Source: Martinezella rhizogenes (GTDB lineage: Bacteria; Pseudomonadota; Alphaproteobacteria; Rhizobiales; Rhizobiaceae). Taken from it: a DNA stretch of 64,000 bases. Within the stretch, counting starts at the first letter, position 1, and the number at the start of each line of letters is the position of its first letter. The notes beneath the pieces are model-generated. The model searched no databases, was not told the DNA's origin, and saw only the letters and a program-made list of their open reading frames with translations. The stretch covers positions 620,001 to 684,000 of the forward strand of contig JAAMEZ010000036.1 in the NCBI GenBank assembly GCA_013322215.1, read 5' to 3'. Made by a program: the position numbers and the translations under genes. Below, piece by piece: positions 51,188 to 59,916 of the stretch.

Positions 51188-51545
51188 ATGGGGGCGGTGC
51201 AGGCGAATGCCCGGCTGCATGTCATTCTCGCTCCACTTTGGCTCGGGTATGGCTTTGCGGCGGGAGAAAAGACGGGAAGGGTAAGCTGTTCACGAATCGG
51301 ACGCACCAAATTCGTGAGCCGATGCTTACCTAAGAACATCCCGGAAGCGAAAGTGGCAGGGGAGGAGACGATGCATTCTCCCTTGTCACGCCGTTGTCAC
51401 TGACGACCGCTTGCAGCAGGTGCTCCGCGAAAATGTCCTGCGTCCCAGTTCTTTCCATAAATGATCTAACTCCGCCCGAAGAGGGTCGCAATCTTCCTGC
51501 AATCCGCCTATGCAATGTAGCTGTTCCATTTGTGGGGATGGTTCA
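51188..51545. other. Promoter region of the two-component/PmtA/DedA block
   Basis: 358 bases without a gene. The only noted signal is the direct repeat TTGTCAC at 51383-51389 and 51394-51400. Confidence 0.45.
51383..51400 (+). promoter_or_regulatory. Pho-box-like direct repeat
   Basis: Two exact TTGTCAC units with a 4-base spacer, an 11-base period as in binding sites of PhoB/OmpR-family regulators (Pho box CTGTCAT-N4-CTGTCAT). It lies about 145 bases upstream of the response regulator start; a single TTGTCAC also occurs at 53574-53580, just after the kinase stop and ahead of the PmtA-like gene. Confidence 0.5.
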
Positions 51546-52220
51546 TTGCGGATCTTGTTGCTGGAAGACGAGCCGGAAATGGCTGTGGCGTTGAGTGCCG
51601 CGCTGCAGGCTCGTGACGCTATCGTCGATCATGTGTCGATCTTGGCTGATGCCGAAGAGGCTGCGATAAATCTCCCCTATGATGTCATCCTCCTCGACCG
51701 CCAGGTTCCGGACGGCGACGGCCTGTCGATCGTTCCGAAGCTGCGCGCGGCCGGTGTCGGCACGCCAGTGATCATAATGACGGCGCGCGGCGATCTCGAC
51801 GATCGTATTGGCGGTCTCGATACCGGCGCCGACGATTATCTCGTCAAGCCTTTTGCCGTGGAGGAGTTGCTGGCGCGATTGCGCGCTATCTTGCGACGCC
51901 CGGGTGACGTGCGGACCGAGGTGGTGAATTTCGGCAGGCTATCCTATGATTTCGGCTGCCACGATATTTTGATCGACGGCGAACGGCTTGAGCTGCCGCG
52001 TCGCGAAGTGCTGGTCTTCGAGGCGCTTGTGCGCCGGCTTGGTCGTACGGTGCCGCGCCATGCGCTGGAGGAGGCCGTTTACGGGTTTGCCGATGATATC
52101 CAGTCCAACACGCTGGATGCGCATATCTCCCGTCTTCGCCGCAAGCTTGCCGCCGTGGAGGCCGGCCTCGAAATTCACCCCGTTCGCGGCATCGGCTATC
52201 TGATGAGACTGACATCATGA
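51546..52220 (+). CDS. OmpR/PhoB-family response regulator
   Basis: 224 residues from a TTG at 51546 (LRILLLEDEPEM). An in-frame ATG at 51510 would add 12 residues rich in cysteine that are outside the receiver fold. The receiver has phospho-acceptor Asp51 in ILLDRQVPDGDG, the conserved IIMTARGD and Lys in YLVKPFAVEELLAR. The winged helix shows LPRREVLVFEALVRRLG and NTLDAHISRLRRKLAA. The gene overlaps its kinase (ATGA). It probably binds the repeat upstream and controls its own operon and perhaps the lipid genes downstream. Confidence 0.92.
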   Translation: MRILLLEDEPEMAVALSAALQARDAIVDHVSILADAEEAAINLPYDVILLDRQVPDGDGLSIVPKLRAAGVGTPVIIMTARGDLDDRIGGLDTGADDYLVKPFAVEELLARLRAILRRPGDVRTEVVNFGRLSYDFGCHDILIDGERLELPRREVLVFEALVRRLGRTVPRHALEEAVYGFADDIQSNTLDAHISRLRRKLAAVEAGLEIHPVRGIGYLMRLTS

Positions 52221-53572
52221 GCGCAGGCCAGCCTTCGCTGCGATGGCGTCTCGTATCGCGCCTGTCGTTCCTGCAGGCGATTTTCCTGTCGCTGCTTGCG
52301 GTGCTCATCGTCGCCGCCCTCTGGGCGACCGGCAGTTTCATCTCGCTTCAGCCGGAAGACGAAACGATAGATGCCATCTCCCAGTCTCTTGTCCGTGATC
52401 AGAATGGCGCTCTTGCGCTGAAGGAGACGCCGACGCTTGCGGCGCGGCGGAGCAATCTGCCCGGCCTTTGGTTTGTCGTACGGGATCGAAGCGGCGCCGT
52501 GGTCAGAGACGGGAGCGTGCCGCCGGCCTATGCGGCGATCGGCGGCGCACTTGACGGCATCGGACAGGCCCGCTTCGGCAGCAATCTCGGCGGCAGCACC
52601 GTGCCGGCCGCCCGGCTGCAATGGGTGTCGTCTCCGGCCGGCGAGGTACAGGTTCTGACGGGCATGGACGGCAGCGTATCGACCGTCCGCATCCTGGGTG
52701 CGATGGGCATTGTGTTCTTCAGCACCCTTCTACCGCTGCTCCTCGTCATGGCGATTGCAACGGTGATTGCCGCGCCTCTCGTGGTTCGCTACGCTTTTTC
52801 CTCGCTCGATTCCGTGGTTGCCCGCGCCAAGCAGATCGATATCAATCGCCAGGGTACGCGGCTTCCGATTGATGATGTCCCGCGCGAGATCCTGCCGCTT
52901 GTCGAAGCTGTCAATGATGCGCTGAGCCGGCTGGACGAAGGCTATGAGCGGCAGAAGCGCCTTTTCTCCCATCTTGCCCATGAATGGCGAACCCCGGTCG
53001 CGATCCTGCAGGCACGTCTCGACGGCCTGCCGACAGGTCCTTTGAAGGAACGACTCTTCGAGGATACTGTGCGCCTTGCGACCCTTGCCGAGCAGTTCCT
53101 TGACCTACAGCGTCTCAATCATCGGTTCGAGCCGGCCCCGACCAATCTTGTCGAGATCGCGCAGCACGTCGTTTCGGAGCTGGCACCGCTCGCGATTGCC
53201 GCCAACTACGAGCCCTGCTTCATCAAGGACGAGGAGGTCGTGGAAGTTCTCGGTGATCGCGTGGCCATCGAGCGAGCCGTTGCCAATCTCGTGCAGAATG
53301 CGATCCAGTATGGCGGCCGCACCGGCAAGATAATTGTCCATGTCGGTCGTGCCACCGGCATCACTGTAACCGATGAAGGAAGCGGCATTCCGCAGGAGGA
53401 GCGGGCTCGCATCTTCGAGCCGTTTCATCGTCTCCCCGGACACGGCAAAGGGTTCGGTCTTGGGCTCAATCTCGTTCAGGAAATTGCCCGGCTTCACGGT
53501 GGAAAGGTTTGCGTCCTCGACGGACCGGCCGGTGGTGCAGCCTTCAGATTGAGCTTCCCGACGGTCGGATAA
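52217..53572 (+). CDS. Sensor histidine kinase
   Basis: 451 residues, ATGA overlap with the regulator. Two membrane segments (about 18-42 and 158-182) flank a periplasmic domain of about 115 residues. HAMP follows (YAFSSLDSVVARAKQIDI). The phospho-acceptor box is FSHLAHEWRTPVAILQARL (His about 255); the Trp after Glu is unusual where most kinases have Leu or Ile. ATPase boxes NLVQNAIQYGG, DEGSGIPQEE and GFGLGLNLVQEIARLHGG are intact. Signal unknown. Confidence 0.92.
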   Translation: MSAGQPSLRWRLVSRLSFLQAIFLSLLAVLIVAALWATGSFISLQPEDETIDAISQSLVRDQNGALALKETPTLAARRSNLPGLWFVVRDRSGAVVRDGSVPPAYAAIGGALDGIGQARFGSNLGGSTVPAARLQWVSSPAGEVQVLTGMDGSVSTVRILGAMGIVFFSTLLPLLLVMAIATVIAAPLVVRYAFSSLDSVVARAKQIDINRQGTRLPIDDVPREILPLVEAVNDALSRLDEGYERQKRLFSHLAHEWRTPVAILQARLDGLPTGPLKERLFEDTVRLATLAEQFLDLQRLNHRFEPAPTNLVEIAQHVVSELAPLAIAANYEPCFIKDEEVVEVLGDRVAIERAVANLVQNAIQYGGRTGKIIVHVGRATGITVTDEGSGIPQEERARIFEPFHRLPGHGKGFGLGLNLVQEIARLHGGKVCVLDGPAGGAAFRLSFPTVG

Positions 53573-53672
53573 GTTGTCACGGGCTTCCCGGTGCAATGTT
53601 CTCGCAATCGGCTCCTCGTAGGAAAAGCCTGCTGCGCGGGCGAATCTCCCGCAGCCTTACTAGTGGGAACAC

Positions 53673-54263
53673 ATGTCAAACACTTCATTATTTCTGCGAA
53701 CTCTGTTGACCAATCCGCGCATGGTGGGAGCGGTAGCTCCTTCCGGTACGATGTTGGCCAATCTGATTACAAGCGAAGTCGATCCCTCGGCCGGGCCTGT
53801 TCTGGAGCTTGGCCCCGGAACGGGAGTGTTCACACAAGCCTTGCTTGCGCGCGGCATATGCGAGCGCGACATCACACTGATTGAATCCGCTCATGGCTTT
53901 GCCAGCCTGCTCCGACGGCGGTTTCCCAATGCTCGTGTCGTCTGCGCCGATGCTGCACGACTTGGGGCTTATGACTTGCCGGAAGGCGTGCTGTTCGGCT
54001 GTGCGATCAGCGGGCTACCGTTGCTGAACATGTCGCCGAAGACAGTAATTGCCATTCTGACCGGGGTCTCGTCGCGGCTGCGTGAAGGCGGTGCGTTCTA
54101 TCAGTTCACCTACGGCGTTCGCTGTCCCGTGCCGCATCGGCTGCTCGATCGGTTCGGCTTCAAGGCAACGCTGCAGGGCCAGGTGCTGCGTAACTTCCCG
54201 CCTGCCAGGGTCTATAAGATCGTCCGGCGCAGGCCGCTTCATTATCCGGCCGTTGTCGTATGA
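53673..54263 (+). CDS. PmtA-like phospholipid N-methyltransferase
   Basis: 196 residues. Methyltransferase motif I is LELGPGTGVFTQALLARG (about 44-61), the form found in the Sinorhizobium-type PmtA family that methylates phosphatidylethanolamine to phosphatidylcholine. The opening FLRTLLTNPRMVGAVAPSGTMLANL is also typical. ARVVCADAARL and GAFYQFTYGVRCPVP complete the core. It begins 100 bases after the histidine kinase stop, and its stop overlaps the DedA start. The specific lipid substrate is inferred from resemblance, not proven. Confidence 0.83.
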   Translation: MSNTSLFLRTLLTNPRMVGAVAPSGTMLANLITSEVDPSAGPVLELGPGTGVFTQALLARGICERDITLIESAHGFASLLRRRFPNARVVCADAARLGAYDLPEGVLFGCAISGLPLLNMSPKTVIAILTGVSSRLREGGAFYQFTYGVRCPVPHRLLDRFGFKATLQGQVLRNFPPARVYKIVRRRPLHYPAVVV

Positions 54264-54880
54264 ATGGTTCCTCGCATCTGTTGGATACTCTGTCCGATCT
54301 GGCGGCATGGGGATTGCTTGGCCTTGCACTTTGTTCTGCGATCGAGAAGCTCGTCCCTGTCATACCGTCCGCCGGCATGTTCCTGATGTTGGGTGTGCTG
54401 GGTGTCGCTCATCCAGCTGATCTGCCTGCGGTGATCGCCATTACGGCGGCAGGTTCGACGGCAGGCTCGTTGTTCTGGTATGGAATGGGCCGATGGCTGG
54501 GACCTACACGTGGCGACGTCTTCGTACAGAAAATGACCAGGCGTCTGGATATCAAGGAAGAATGGTATCTGCAGCTCAAGCGCAATTATCGTGGTAATCT
54601 GATACGGGTCGTGTTCTTCGGCCAGCTTGTGCCTGTCGTCAGGGCCTATATGGCATTTCCAGCTGGTGTGCTTGCCATGCCGGCGCCAGGCTTCGTCATC
54701 GCAACATTCTGCGGCGCATTATTTTGGAATACACCGTTTCTGGTATCGGGCTACTTGCTGCGGAGTCAGATATTTGTGCCAGACACAGCAGCACCTGCTG
54801 CCGTCGTGGCAATCGTTTTGGTTAATCTTTTGCTGTTTACCCTGTTCCGACTTCGCCGGCCAAGCCGCAACGCGGCTTAG
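54260..54880 (+). CDS. DedA-family membrane protein
   Basis: 206 residues, ATGA overlap with the methyltransferase. DedA hallmark GSLFWYGMGRWLG (about 73-85) and RVVFFGQLVPVVRAYMAFPAGVLAMP with the conserved Arg near 114-140, then PGFVIATFCGALFWNTPFLVSGYLL. DedA proteins act in lipid transport across the inner membrane (undecaprenyl phosphate or phosphatidylethanolamine flippases; family knowledge). Translation coupled to a phospholipid methyltransferase, so a role in moving phospholipid head groups between leaflets is inferred. Confidence 0.87.
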   Translation: MNGSSHLLDTLSDLAAWGLLGLALCSAIEKLVPVIPSAGMFLMLGVLGVAHPADLPAVIAITAAGSTAGSLFWYGMGRWLGPTRGDVFVQKMTRRLDIKEEWYLQLKRNYRGNLIRVVFFGQLVPVVRAYMAFPAGVLAMPAPGFVIATFCGALFWNTPFLVSGYLLRSQIFVPDTAAPAAVVAIVLVNLLLFTLFRLRRPSRNAA

Positions 54881-54903
54881 CCGGTCGTGTCGTTTGCCGC
54901 CGG

Positions 54904-55935
54904 CTATACGGTCAGAACGGCATATATGACGCCGCCATTCTCGCCACGCGTAACGGAAATGTCGGCGATCGGATGCTTGACCTTGTCGATGATCGACTGG
55001 ACATCCTCGTCCGTTCGCCAGATCAGCGGCCAGTTCATGAAGGTTTCCATATAACCTTCGACACCGATATCCTTGGCGAAGTTTGCGAGCAGGAACTTGC
55101 CGCCGGGCTTCAGCATCTGCAGGCAGCGCTCCGTCAGTCGCACGGCTACGCTTTCGGCCAGATAGTCGTAAAGGCCGGCTGCATAGATGAAGTCGAACGT
55201 ACCGAGCTTCTGTGCACGCCCCAAAATGGTGCGGACGGAGCCGTTGATCGCTTCGATACAGCTGCCATGGAAGGCCGAGCTCACCGTTCCGACGCTGACC
55301 GGATCCTGGTCAAGTGCGACCCAGCGCTTGAGCTTGCCGCTCTGCAGAGCTTGGGAGAGCTCCGCTTCGCGAAGATGGCCGGCTGCGATCGCCAGGATCT
55401 CGGCGCCATCCGTCGTCTCCGCCACCGCATCGACATGCGCGGCCAGGATCTCGCGCCTTTCGCGCACGGCAACGGCGGATGCTGCGCGCCGGGTGAAATC
55501 GTAAACCTCAGCGCCCAGCGCCGAAGCCTCTGCCACCTGTGCGGCAACGGCCGGATGTTCGTAAATGAAATCCAGCAGATAGGCATCCCCGCTATAGCCG
55601 CGCGGCTTTTCAAAGGACCATCGCGTCAGAGGGTCTTGCAGCAGGAAGGACGAAACGGGATGACCCTGCGCAACCGAGGCCAAATGGGCCCAGGTCAGGG
55701 GTGTCGTCTTACTTTTCAGTGCCTGCAGACGTTCGGTCAAGGCCTTCATCGTGGCTGGAACGGGTGCGTTTGCTTCGAATGCTTGCTGCGTCAGGGAAAG
55801 AATGAGGGCGAGTTCGGCTTCGCCCTCCTTAATTTGGTCGGTTGCAAGGTTGTTACCGGACGATCTCGTATGTTCCGAGATGGACTGGGAGGTAACGAGG
55901 CTGAAGCCATCAAGAGCGGTTTGAAATTGTTTCAA
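54904..55935 (-). CDS. Class I SAM-dependent methyltransferase (PhcB-like)
   Basis: About 343 residues from a TTG at 55935 (LKQFQTALDG); no in-frame ATG is near, and the next is MKALTERLQ 62 residues on. The C-terminal two-thirds hold a methyltransferase core (GAEILAIAAGHLREAELS, RWVALDQDPVSVGTV, FDFIYAAGLYDYLAESV, GGKFLLANFAKD). An N-terminal helical part precedes the motif EKPRGYSGDAYLLDFIYEHP (about 120), which I recall from proteins of the PhcB-like group that makes 3-hydroxyacid methyl ester signals in Ralstonia. That assignment is tentative. It is convergent with the DedA gene. Confidence 0.75.
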   Translation of the reverse strand: MKQFQTALDGFSLVTSQSISEHTRSSGNNLATDQIKEGEAELALILSLTQQAFEANAPVPATMKALTERLQALKSKTTPLTWAHLASVAQGHPVSSFLLQDPLTRWSFEKPRGYSGDAYLLDFIYEHPAVAAQVAEASALGAEVYDFTRRAASAVAVRERREILAAHVDAVAETTDGAEILAIAAGHLREAELSQALQSGKLKRWVALDQDPVSVGTVSSAFHGSCIEAINGSVRTILGRAQKLGTFDFIYAAGLYDYLAESVAVRLTERCLQMLKPGGKFLLANFAKDIGVEGYMETFMNWPLIWRTDEDVQSIIDKVKHPIADISVTRGENGGVIYAVLTV

Positions 55936-56107
55936 TTTTAAATCATTCCGTGAACACTGTGCAAACCATATCTCATATAAAAATTGAGCGCTATGGTTTT
56001 GTTAATGTCGCTGCGGCAACGCTGTCGTTATCAAACGGATCAAATTAGCCGCCGTGGTGAAGCGAGCGATTTGTTCATTCGAGCGACGCAAAGGTAACGC
56101 GGTGGAC

Positions 56108-58132
56108 ATGAAGTCTCGGCTAACTCGGGTGATGGTGAGCATGCGTCGATTGTCGGGAAGCAGCGATCTTGGTCAGGGCGAGGCTCGCATGACTAACCGC
56201 CCCGATGAGCTGCGTGCGCTCTACAAAGCCTATAGCAACGACGCGCGGCGTGCCTTGGCTCGCAGCGGTCTGTGGCTTGCTGTGCCCGTTTATGTCCTCT
56301 TCCTAATCACGGATCTGGTCTTCATTCCCGACGTCTCGCATGTGACGATCCCTGCGCGGTTTCTGATCGGTGGCTTTTCGCTTCTGATCCTGGAAATGCA
56401 GTTTTCGCGGCAGCGTCGTGCCGGCGAGCTTGAGGCGACATGTGCTGCGGCTGTCGTTCTTGGATATGTCGTGTGGCTGTTGCCGGCATTGCAGACGGCC
56501 AATGCCGAGGCATTCTCTTATTATGCCGCCTTCGGCGCCATCTTCATGATGGGTGTTAACCTTTTCTTCAGTCTTGAATTCGGCTTGGCATTGGTCTCGT
56601 CCGGGCTGATCTTTGCGTTTTTCCTGCTGTCGCTTACGGAATTTCACTACAGTGCCGCCTATTGCCTGGCCTTCACGACCTTCTATCTCTGCTGCTTCGT
56701 GTTCACTTCCTATGTGAACTGGAAATTGAACAAGGAACGTTTCAACGTCTTTCTCAATGCACGGGAAGCGGAATTGCAGCAGCGCCAGGCGACCGAACGC
56801 GGCGAGGCGCTCCTGCGGCTTTCCATTACCGATTCCCTGACCGGAATGGAAAATAGAAGAGCTGCCGATATAAGGCTGAAACAGTTTTGGGATCGCTGGC
56901 GCGAGAAGGACGCGCCGTTCGCCATCCTTCTCGTCGATGTCGACTTCTTTAAGAAGTATAATGACTATTACGGCCATCAGGAGGGCGATCATTGTCTTGT
57001 GACGGTTGCCAATGCCCTGTCGAATATTGTCGCTCCCCTTGGGGCGACGGTGGGACGTTATGGTGGTGAGGAATTCATCGTCATTCTCGATCTGGAGAGC
57101 AGCTCGGATGCGCTGGCGCTGGCAGAGGCGATTTGTCAGGGGATCGAAGCTCTTGATATCGTCCATGCGCAGCGTCTGGATGGTTTCCGGCATGTCACGG
57201 TGAGCGTCGGAGCGACCATTACGAGAGACGTCGCTGGTACGAAGCTTGAGAATGTGATCAACGAAGCCGACCGTGCTCTGTATTCCGCAAAGGCGAGCGG
57301 CCGCAATTGCGCAAGGATATTCGACCCGAACGAACTGCCCGGCGGCGATGCAAGCGAGAATATCGCAGCCATTCTGAAGATCGCTATTCAGCAGAACCTC
57401 GTCTCGCTGGTCTATCAGCCGATCCAATATCTTCAGACCGGAGAGATCGGTGCCTATGAAGCGCTGATGCGCCTGCAGTTGCTCGACGGATCGAATGCTT
57501 CTCCGGCAGTCTTTATCCCGATAGCGGAGCGCACCGGCGCCATCATGGAGCTCGGCTACTGGGCGATCAGAAGGGCCTGCTGTGACTTGCTGACCCGCGA
57601 CATTGTCGACACGGTCAGCATCAATGTCTCCCCGATCCAGCTGCGGGCTCCAGGTTTTGCCGCGCAGGTGGCGGCCATTCTGGCGGAAACGGGCGTTTCG
57701 GGTCACCGGGTGGCGTTCGAGATCACCGAAGGCGTTGATATGGAGATACGCCCCGATGTCCTCGACAGCATTCAGGATCTGAAGAAGCTCGGCATCAAAT
57801 TCTGGCTGGATGATTTCGGCACGGGTTTTGCCGGACTGTCATGGCTTCGCCTGATGGAGTTCGAAACCGTCAAGATCGACAAATCCTTCCTGCATGATGC
57901 GGCAAGCAACGACGGCGCGAAGATCCTTCTCGAGGACATCATCGGTCTGGTGCGCAATCGCGGTCACCGCATCCTGGTCGAGGGAGTGGAGGATGAGGAG
58001 CAGCTCAATCTTGTCAAATCCTTTGGCATTGATGCGGTTCAGGGATACCATATCGGTCGTCCGGCACCAGCGCTCAAGCATCCGATTGCAATGATGCATA
58101 CAGGCCGCCGCCGTCTGCAGGCATCGGCCTGA
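56108..58132 (+). CDS. GGDEF-EAL cyclic di-GMP turnover protein
   Basis: 674 residues from ATG 56108; the frame starts earlier at a GTG (56054) and ATGs at 56132, 56141 and 56189 are possible, so the N-terminus is uncertain. About six membrane segments at about 45-200 form a sensor region. GGDEF domain: RYGGEEFIVIL (about 317) is intact, with the I-site not checked. EAL domain: YEALMRLQ, NVSPIQLRAPGF, EITEGVDME, DDFGTGFAGLSWLR, KIDKSFL, EGVEDEEQ and VQGYHIGRPAP are all kept, so both synthase and phosphodiesterase activities are possible. Opposes or adds to the HD-GYP enzyme at 6134-7216. Confidence 0.92.
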   Translation: MKSRLTRVMVSMRRLSGSSDLGQGEARMTNRPDELRALYKAYSNDARRALARSGLWLAVPVYVLFLITDLVFIPDVSHVTIPARFLIGGFSLLILEMQFSRQRRAGELEATCAAAVVLGYVVWLLPALQTANAEAFSYYAAFGAIFMMGVNLFFSLEFGLALVSSGLIFAFFLLSLTEFHYSAAYCLAFTTFYLCCFVFTSYVNWKLNKERFNVFLNAREAELQQRQATERGEALLRLSITDSLTGMENRRAADIRLKQFWDRWREKDAPFAILLVDVDFFKKYNDYYGHQEGDHCLVTVANALSNIVAPLGATVGRYGGEEFIVILDLESSSDALALAEAICQGIEALDIVHAQRLDGFRHVTVSVGATITRDVAGTKLENVINEADRALYSAKASGRNCARIFDPNELPGGDASENIAAILKIAIQQNLVSLVYQPIQYLQTGEIGAYEALMRLQLLDGSNASPAVFIPIAERTGAIMELGYWAIRRACCDLLTRDIVDTVSINVSPIQLRAPGFAAQVAAILAETGVSGHRVAFEITEGVDMEIRPDVLDSIQDLKKLGIKFWLDDFGTGFAGLSWLRLMEFETVKIDKSFLHDAASNDGAKILLEDIIGLVRNRGHRILVEGVEDEEQLNLVKSFGIDAVQGYHIGRPAPALKHPIAMMHTGRRRLQASA

Positions 58133-58160
58133 GGCGCAGACCGTCTCCAGGTCGAGGGCA

Positions 58161-58553
58161 ATGAGAATGGCAAGCGTCGACCTGTCCGAGACTTACCGAG
58201 GCTATGTTGCCTGTCTGAACAAGCAGGATTGGTCGAGCCTGGGCAAATTCGTCCATGAAGACGTGCATTATAATGGCGATTATGTCGGCCTATCAGGCTA
58301 TCGGCAAATGCTCGAAGGCGATTTTCGCGCCATTCCCGATCTTCATTTCGAGATCACTCTGCTGATCTGCGAGCCGCCACGCGTCGCAAGCCGCCTGCAA
58401 TTTGATTGTACGCCGACGGGAATGCTGTTTGGTATGGCGGTGAACGGCAGAAGGGTGCAGTTTGCCGAGAATGTCTTTTATGAGTTTCTCGATGAGCGAA
58501 TCCGGAACGTCTGGTCTGTCATCGACAAAGCTGCGATCGCGGCCCAGCTATAG
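58161..58553 (+). CDS. SnoaL-like / ester-cyclase-fold protein
   Basis: 130 residues (ATG 58161 or 58167). NTF2-like alpha+beta fold of the SnoaL/ester cyclase type: LNKQDWSSLGKFVHEDVHYNGDYVGLSGYRQMLEGDFRAIPDLHFEI (about 20-66) is characteristic. The family includes polyketide cyclases, hydrolases and many proteins without known function. It begins 28 bases after the GGDEF-EAL stop. No specific reaction can be assigned. Confidence 0.8.
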   Translation: MRMASVDLSETYRGYVACLNKQDWSSLGKFVHEDVHYNGDYVGLSGYRQMLEGDFRAIPDLHFEITLLICEPPRVASRLQFDCTPTGMLFGMAVNGRRVQFAENVFYEFLDERIRNVWSVIDKAAIAAQL

Positions 58554-58592
58554 GTCAATTTAGGATTCCGAAATCCGCCACATGCCAAAGGG

Positions 58593-59795
58593 CTAATTGC
58601 GCTCGAGACGAAGAGCGATGAAGCCCGCGATGAAGGCGGTAATGCCGCTTGCGACGACGGGGCCGAAGTAGCTCCCGGTATGATCGAAGATGAAACCTGC
58701 GGCCGTTGGGCCGATCAAAGCCGCGATCCCGACGGCGGTATAGAGATATCCGATGACGGCGCCGATATGACGCGTGCCGAACAGATCGGCTGCAACAGCG
58801 GGATAAAGGCCTACACAGCCGCCATAACTCATGCCGAACGTCAATGCGAACAATGCCAGCTGGATCATGTCGGTTGCCGATGCCCATAGTGCAAAGGATC
58901 CGGCAACAGCAAATGTCAGCACGGCCAGCAGCTGGCGACGCCCGAAGCGATCGCCCAGGCTGGCGAGGAAAAAGCGACCGATGATGTTGCCGACACCGAT
59001 AAGGCCGACAAGGGTGGTTCCATCCTGAATGGAAAGGCCCATGTCCTGAGCGGCCGCAACAATATGGACGTACGGGATGAAGGTGCAGAACGACGACAGG
59101 ATAAGCACGACATAGAAAAGGTAGAACCGGCTGTCTCGCCATACAGCGAGCGAATTTGCAGGGTTGCTCGCTCGGTTCGAGGACGGGTTCGTATTGTCAC
59201 GCCTTTTGCGGACGACCATTGCAGCCGGCAGTCCGAACCCGGCAAAGAGGCATGCCAGCGCGACGAAGCAGCCCCGCCAGCCGATTGATGGAAGAGCATG
59301 GCCGATGGCAAAAGGCAGGATCAGGGTGCCGAGGCCAATTCCGGCCGTCGCAATGCCCGATGCCCGGCTTCGTTTGCGGATAAACCAGGATTGCACGGCG
59401 CCAAGGGCTGGAACGTAAGAGAGGCCGATCCCAAGGCCAACGCCGAAGCCATACCAGATGTAGAGCGACACAAGGGATCCGGCGCGACTGGCGCCGATAT
59501 AGCCGAGGATCATGGCGGCAAGCCCCAGAAGAACCAGACCGCGCGGCGACCATCTGTCGGCGAGTGGCCCGGTAATCGCGCCCAGGGAGTAGAAGAGGAA
59601 TGCGGAAATGGAGAAGACGAGGGCGATCTCGCCGCGAGAGGCGCTAAACTCCGCGGCAAGCCCCGGCAAGGTGGCGGAGAAGGAGTAGGCGGCTCCGAAT
59701 GTCACGGCCGTCAGCACATGGGTGGCGGCAACGACCTTCCATCCCTCCCGCGTATCGGCTTCTTCATGGTCACGCGAAAGGGCAAGATCGGACAT
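58593..59795 (-). CDS. MFS transporter (OFA-like)
   Basis: 400 residues, twelve hydrophobic segments. The start (MSDLALSRDHEEADTREGWKVVAATHVLTAVTFGAAYSFSATLPGLAAEF) and the loop-2 motif GPLADRWSPRGLVLLG are those of the monocarboxylate/oxalate-formate-like MFS group, as at 47154-48353. It is convergent with the SnoaL-like gene (39 bases apart). Substrate unknown. Confidence 0.9.
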   Translation of the reverse strand: MSDLALSRDHEEADTREGWKVVAATHVLTAVTFGAAYSFSATLPGLAAEFSASRGEIALVFSISAFLFYSLGAITGPLADRWSPRGLVLLGLAAMILGYIGASRAGSLVSLYIWYGFGVGLGIGLSYVPALGAVQSWFIRKRSRASGIATAGIGLGTLILPFAIGHALPSIGWRGCFVALACLFAGFGLPAAMVVRKRRDNTNPSSNRASNPANSLAVWRDSRFYLFYVVLILSSFCTFIPYVHIVAAAQDMGLSIQDGTTLVGLIGVGNIIGRFFLASLGDRFGRRQLLAVLTFAVAGSFALWASATDMIQLALFALTFGMSYGGCVGLYPAVAADLFGTRHIGAVIGYLYTAVGIAALIGPTAAGFIFDHTGSYFGPVVASGITAFIAGFIALRLERN

Positions 59796-59916
59796 CGGCG
59801 CGCTCGGTCAAGTTATGTTGCCGGCCAATATGGCCTAGGGGGCAGCATTGGAAAAATGAATAGCGTTGATGTCTTTTATTGATTCTCTTGATCCGTCCCG
59901 AGGGTGACGGGCCAAT

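Noticed and set aside
51188..51403. Plus-strand open frame after the DUF1127 gene
   Set aside because: No ribosome site, no domain, runs through the Pho-box-like repeat.
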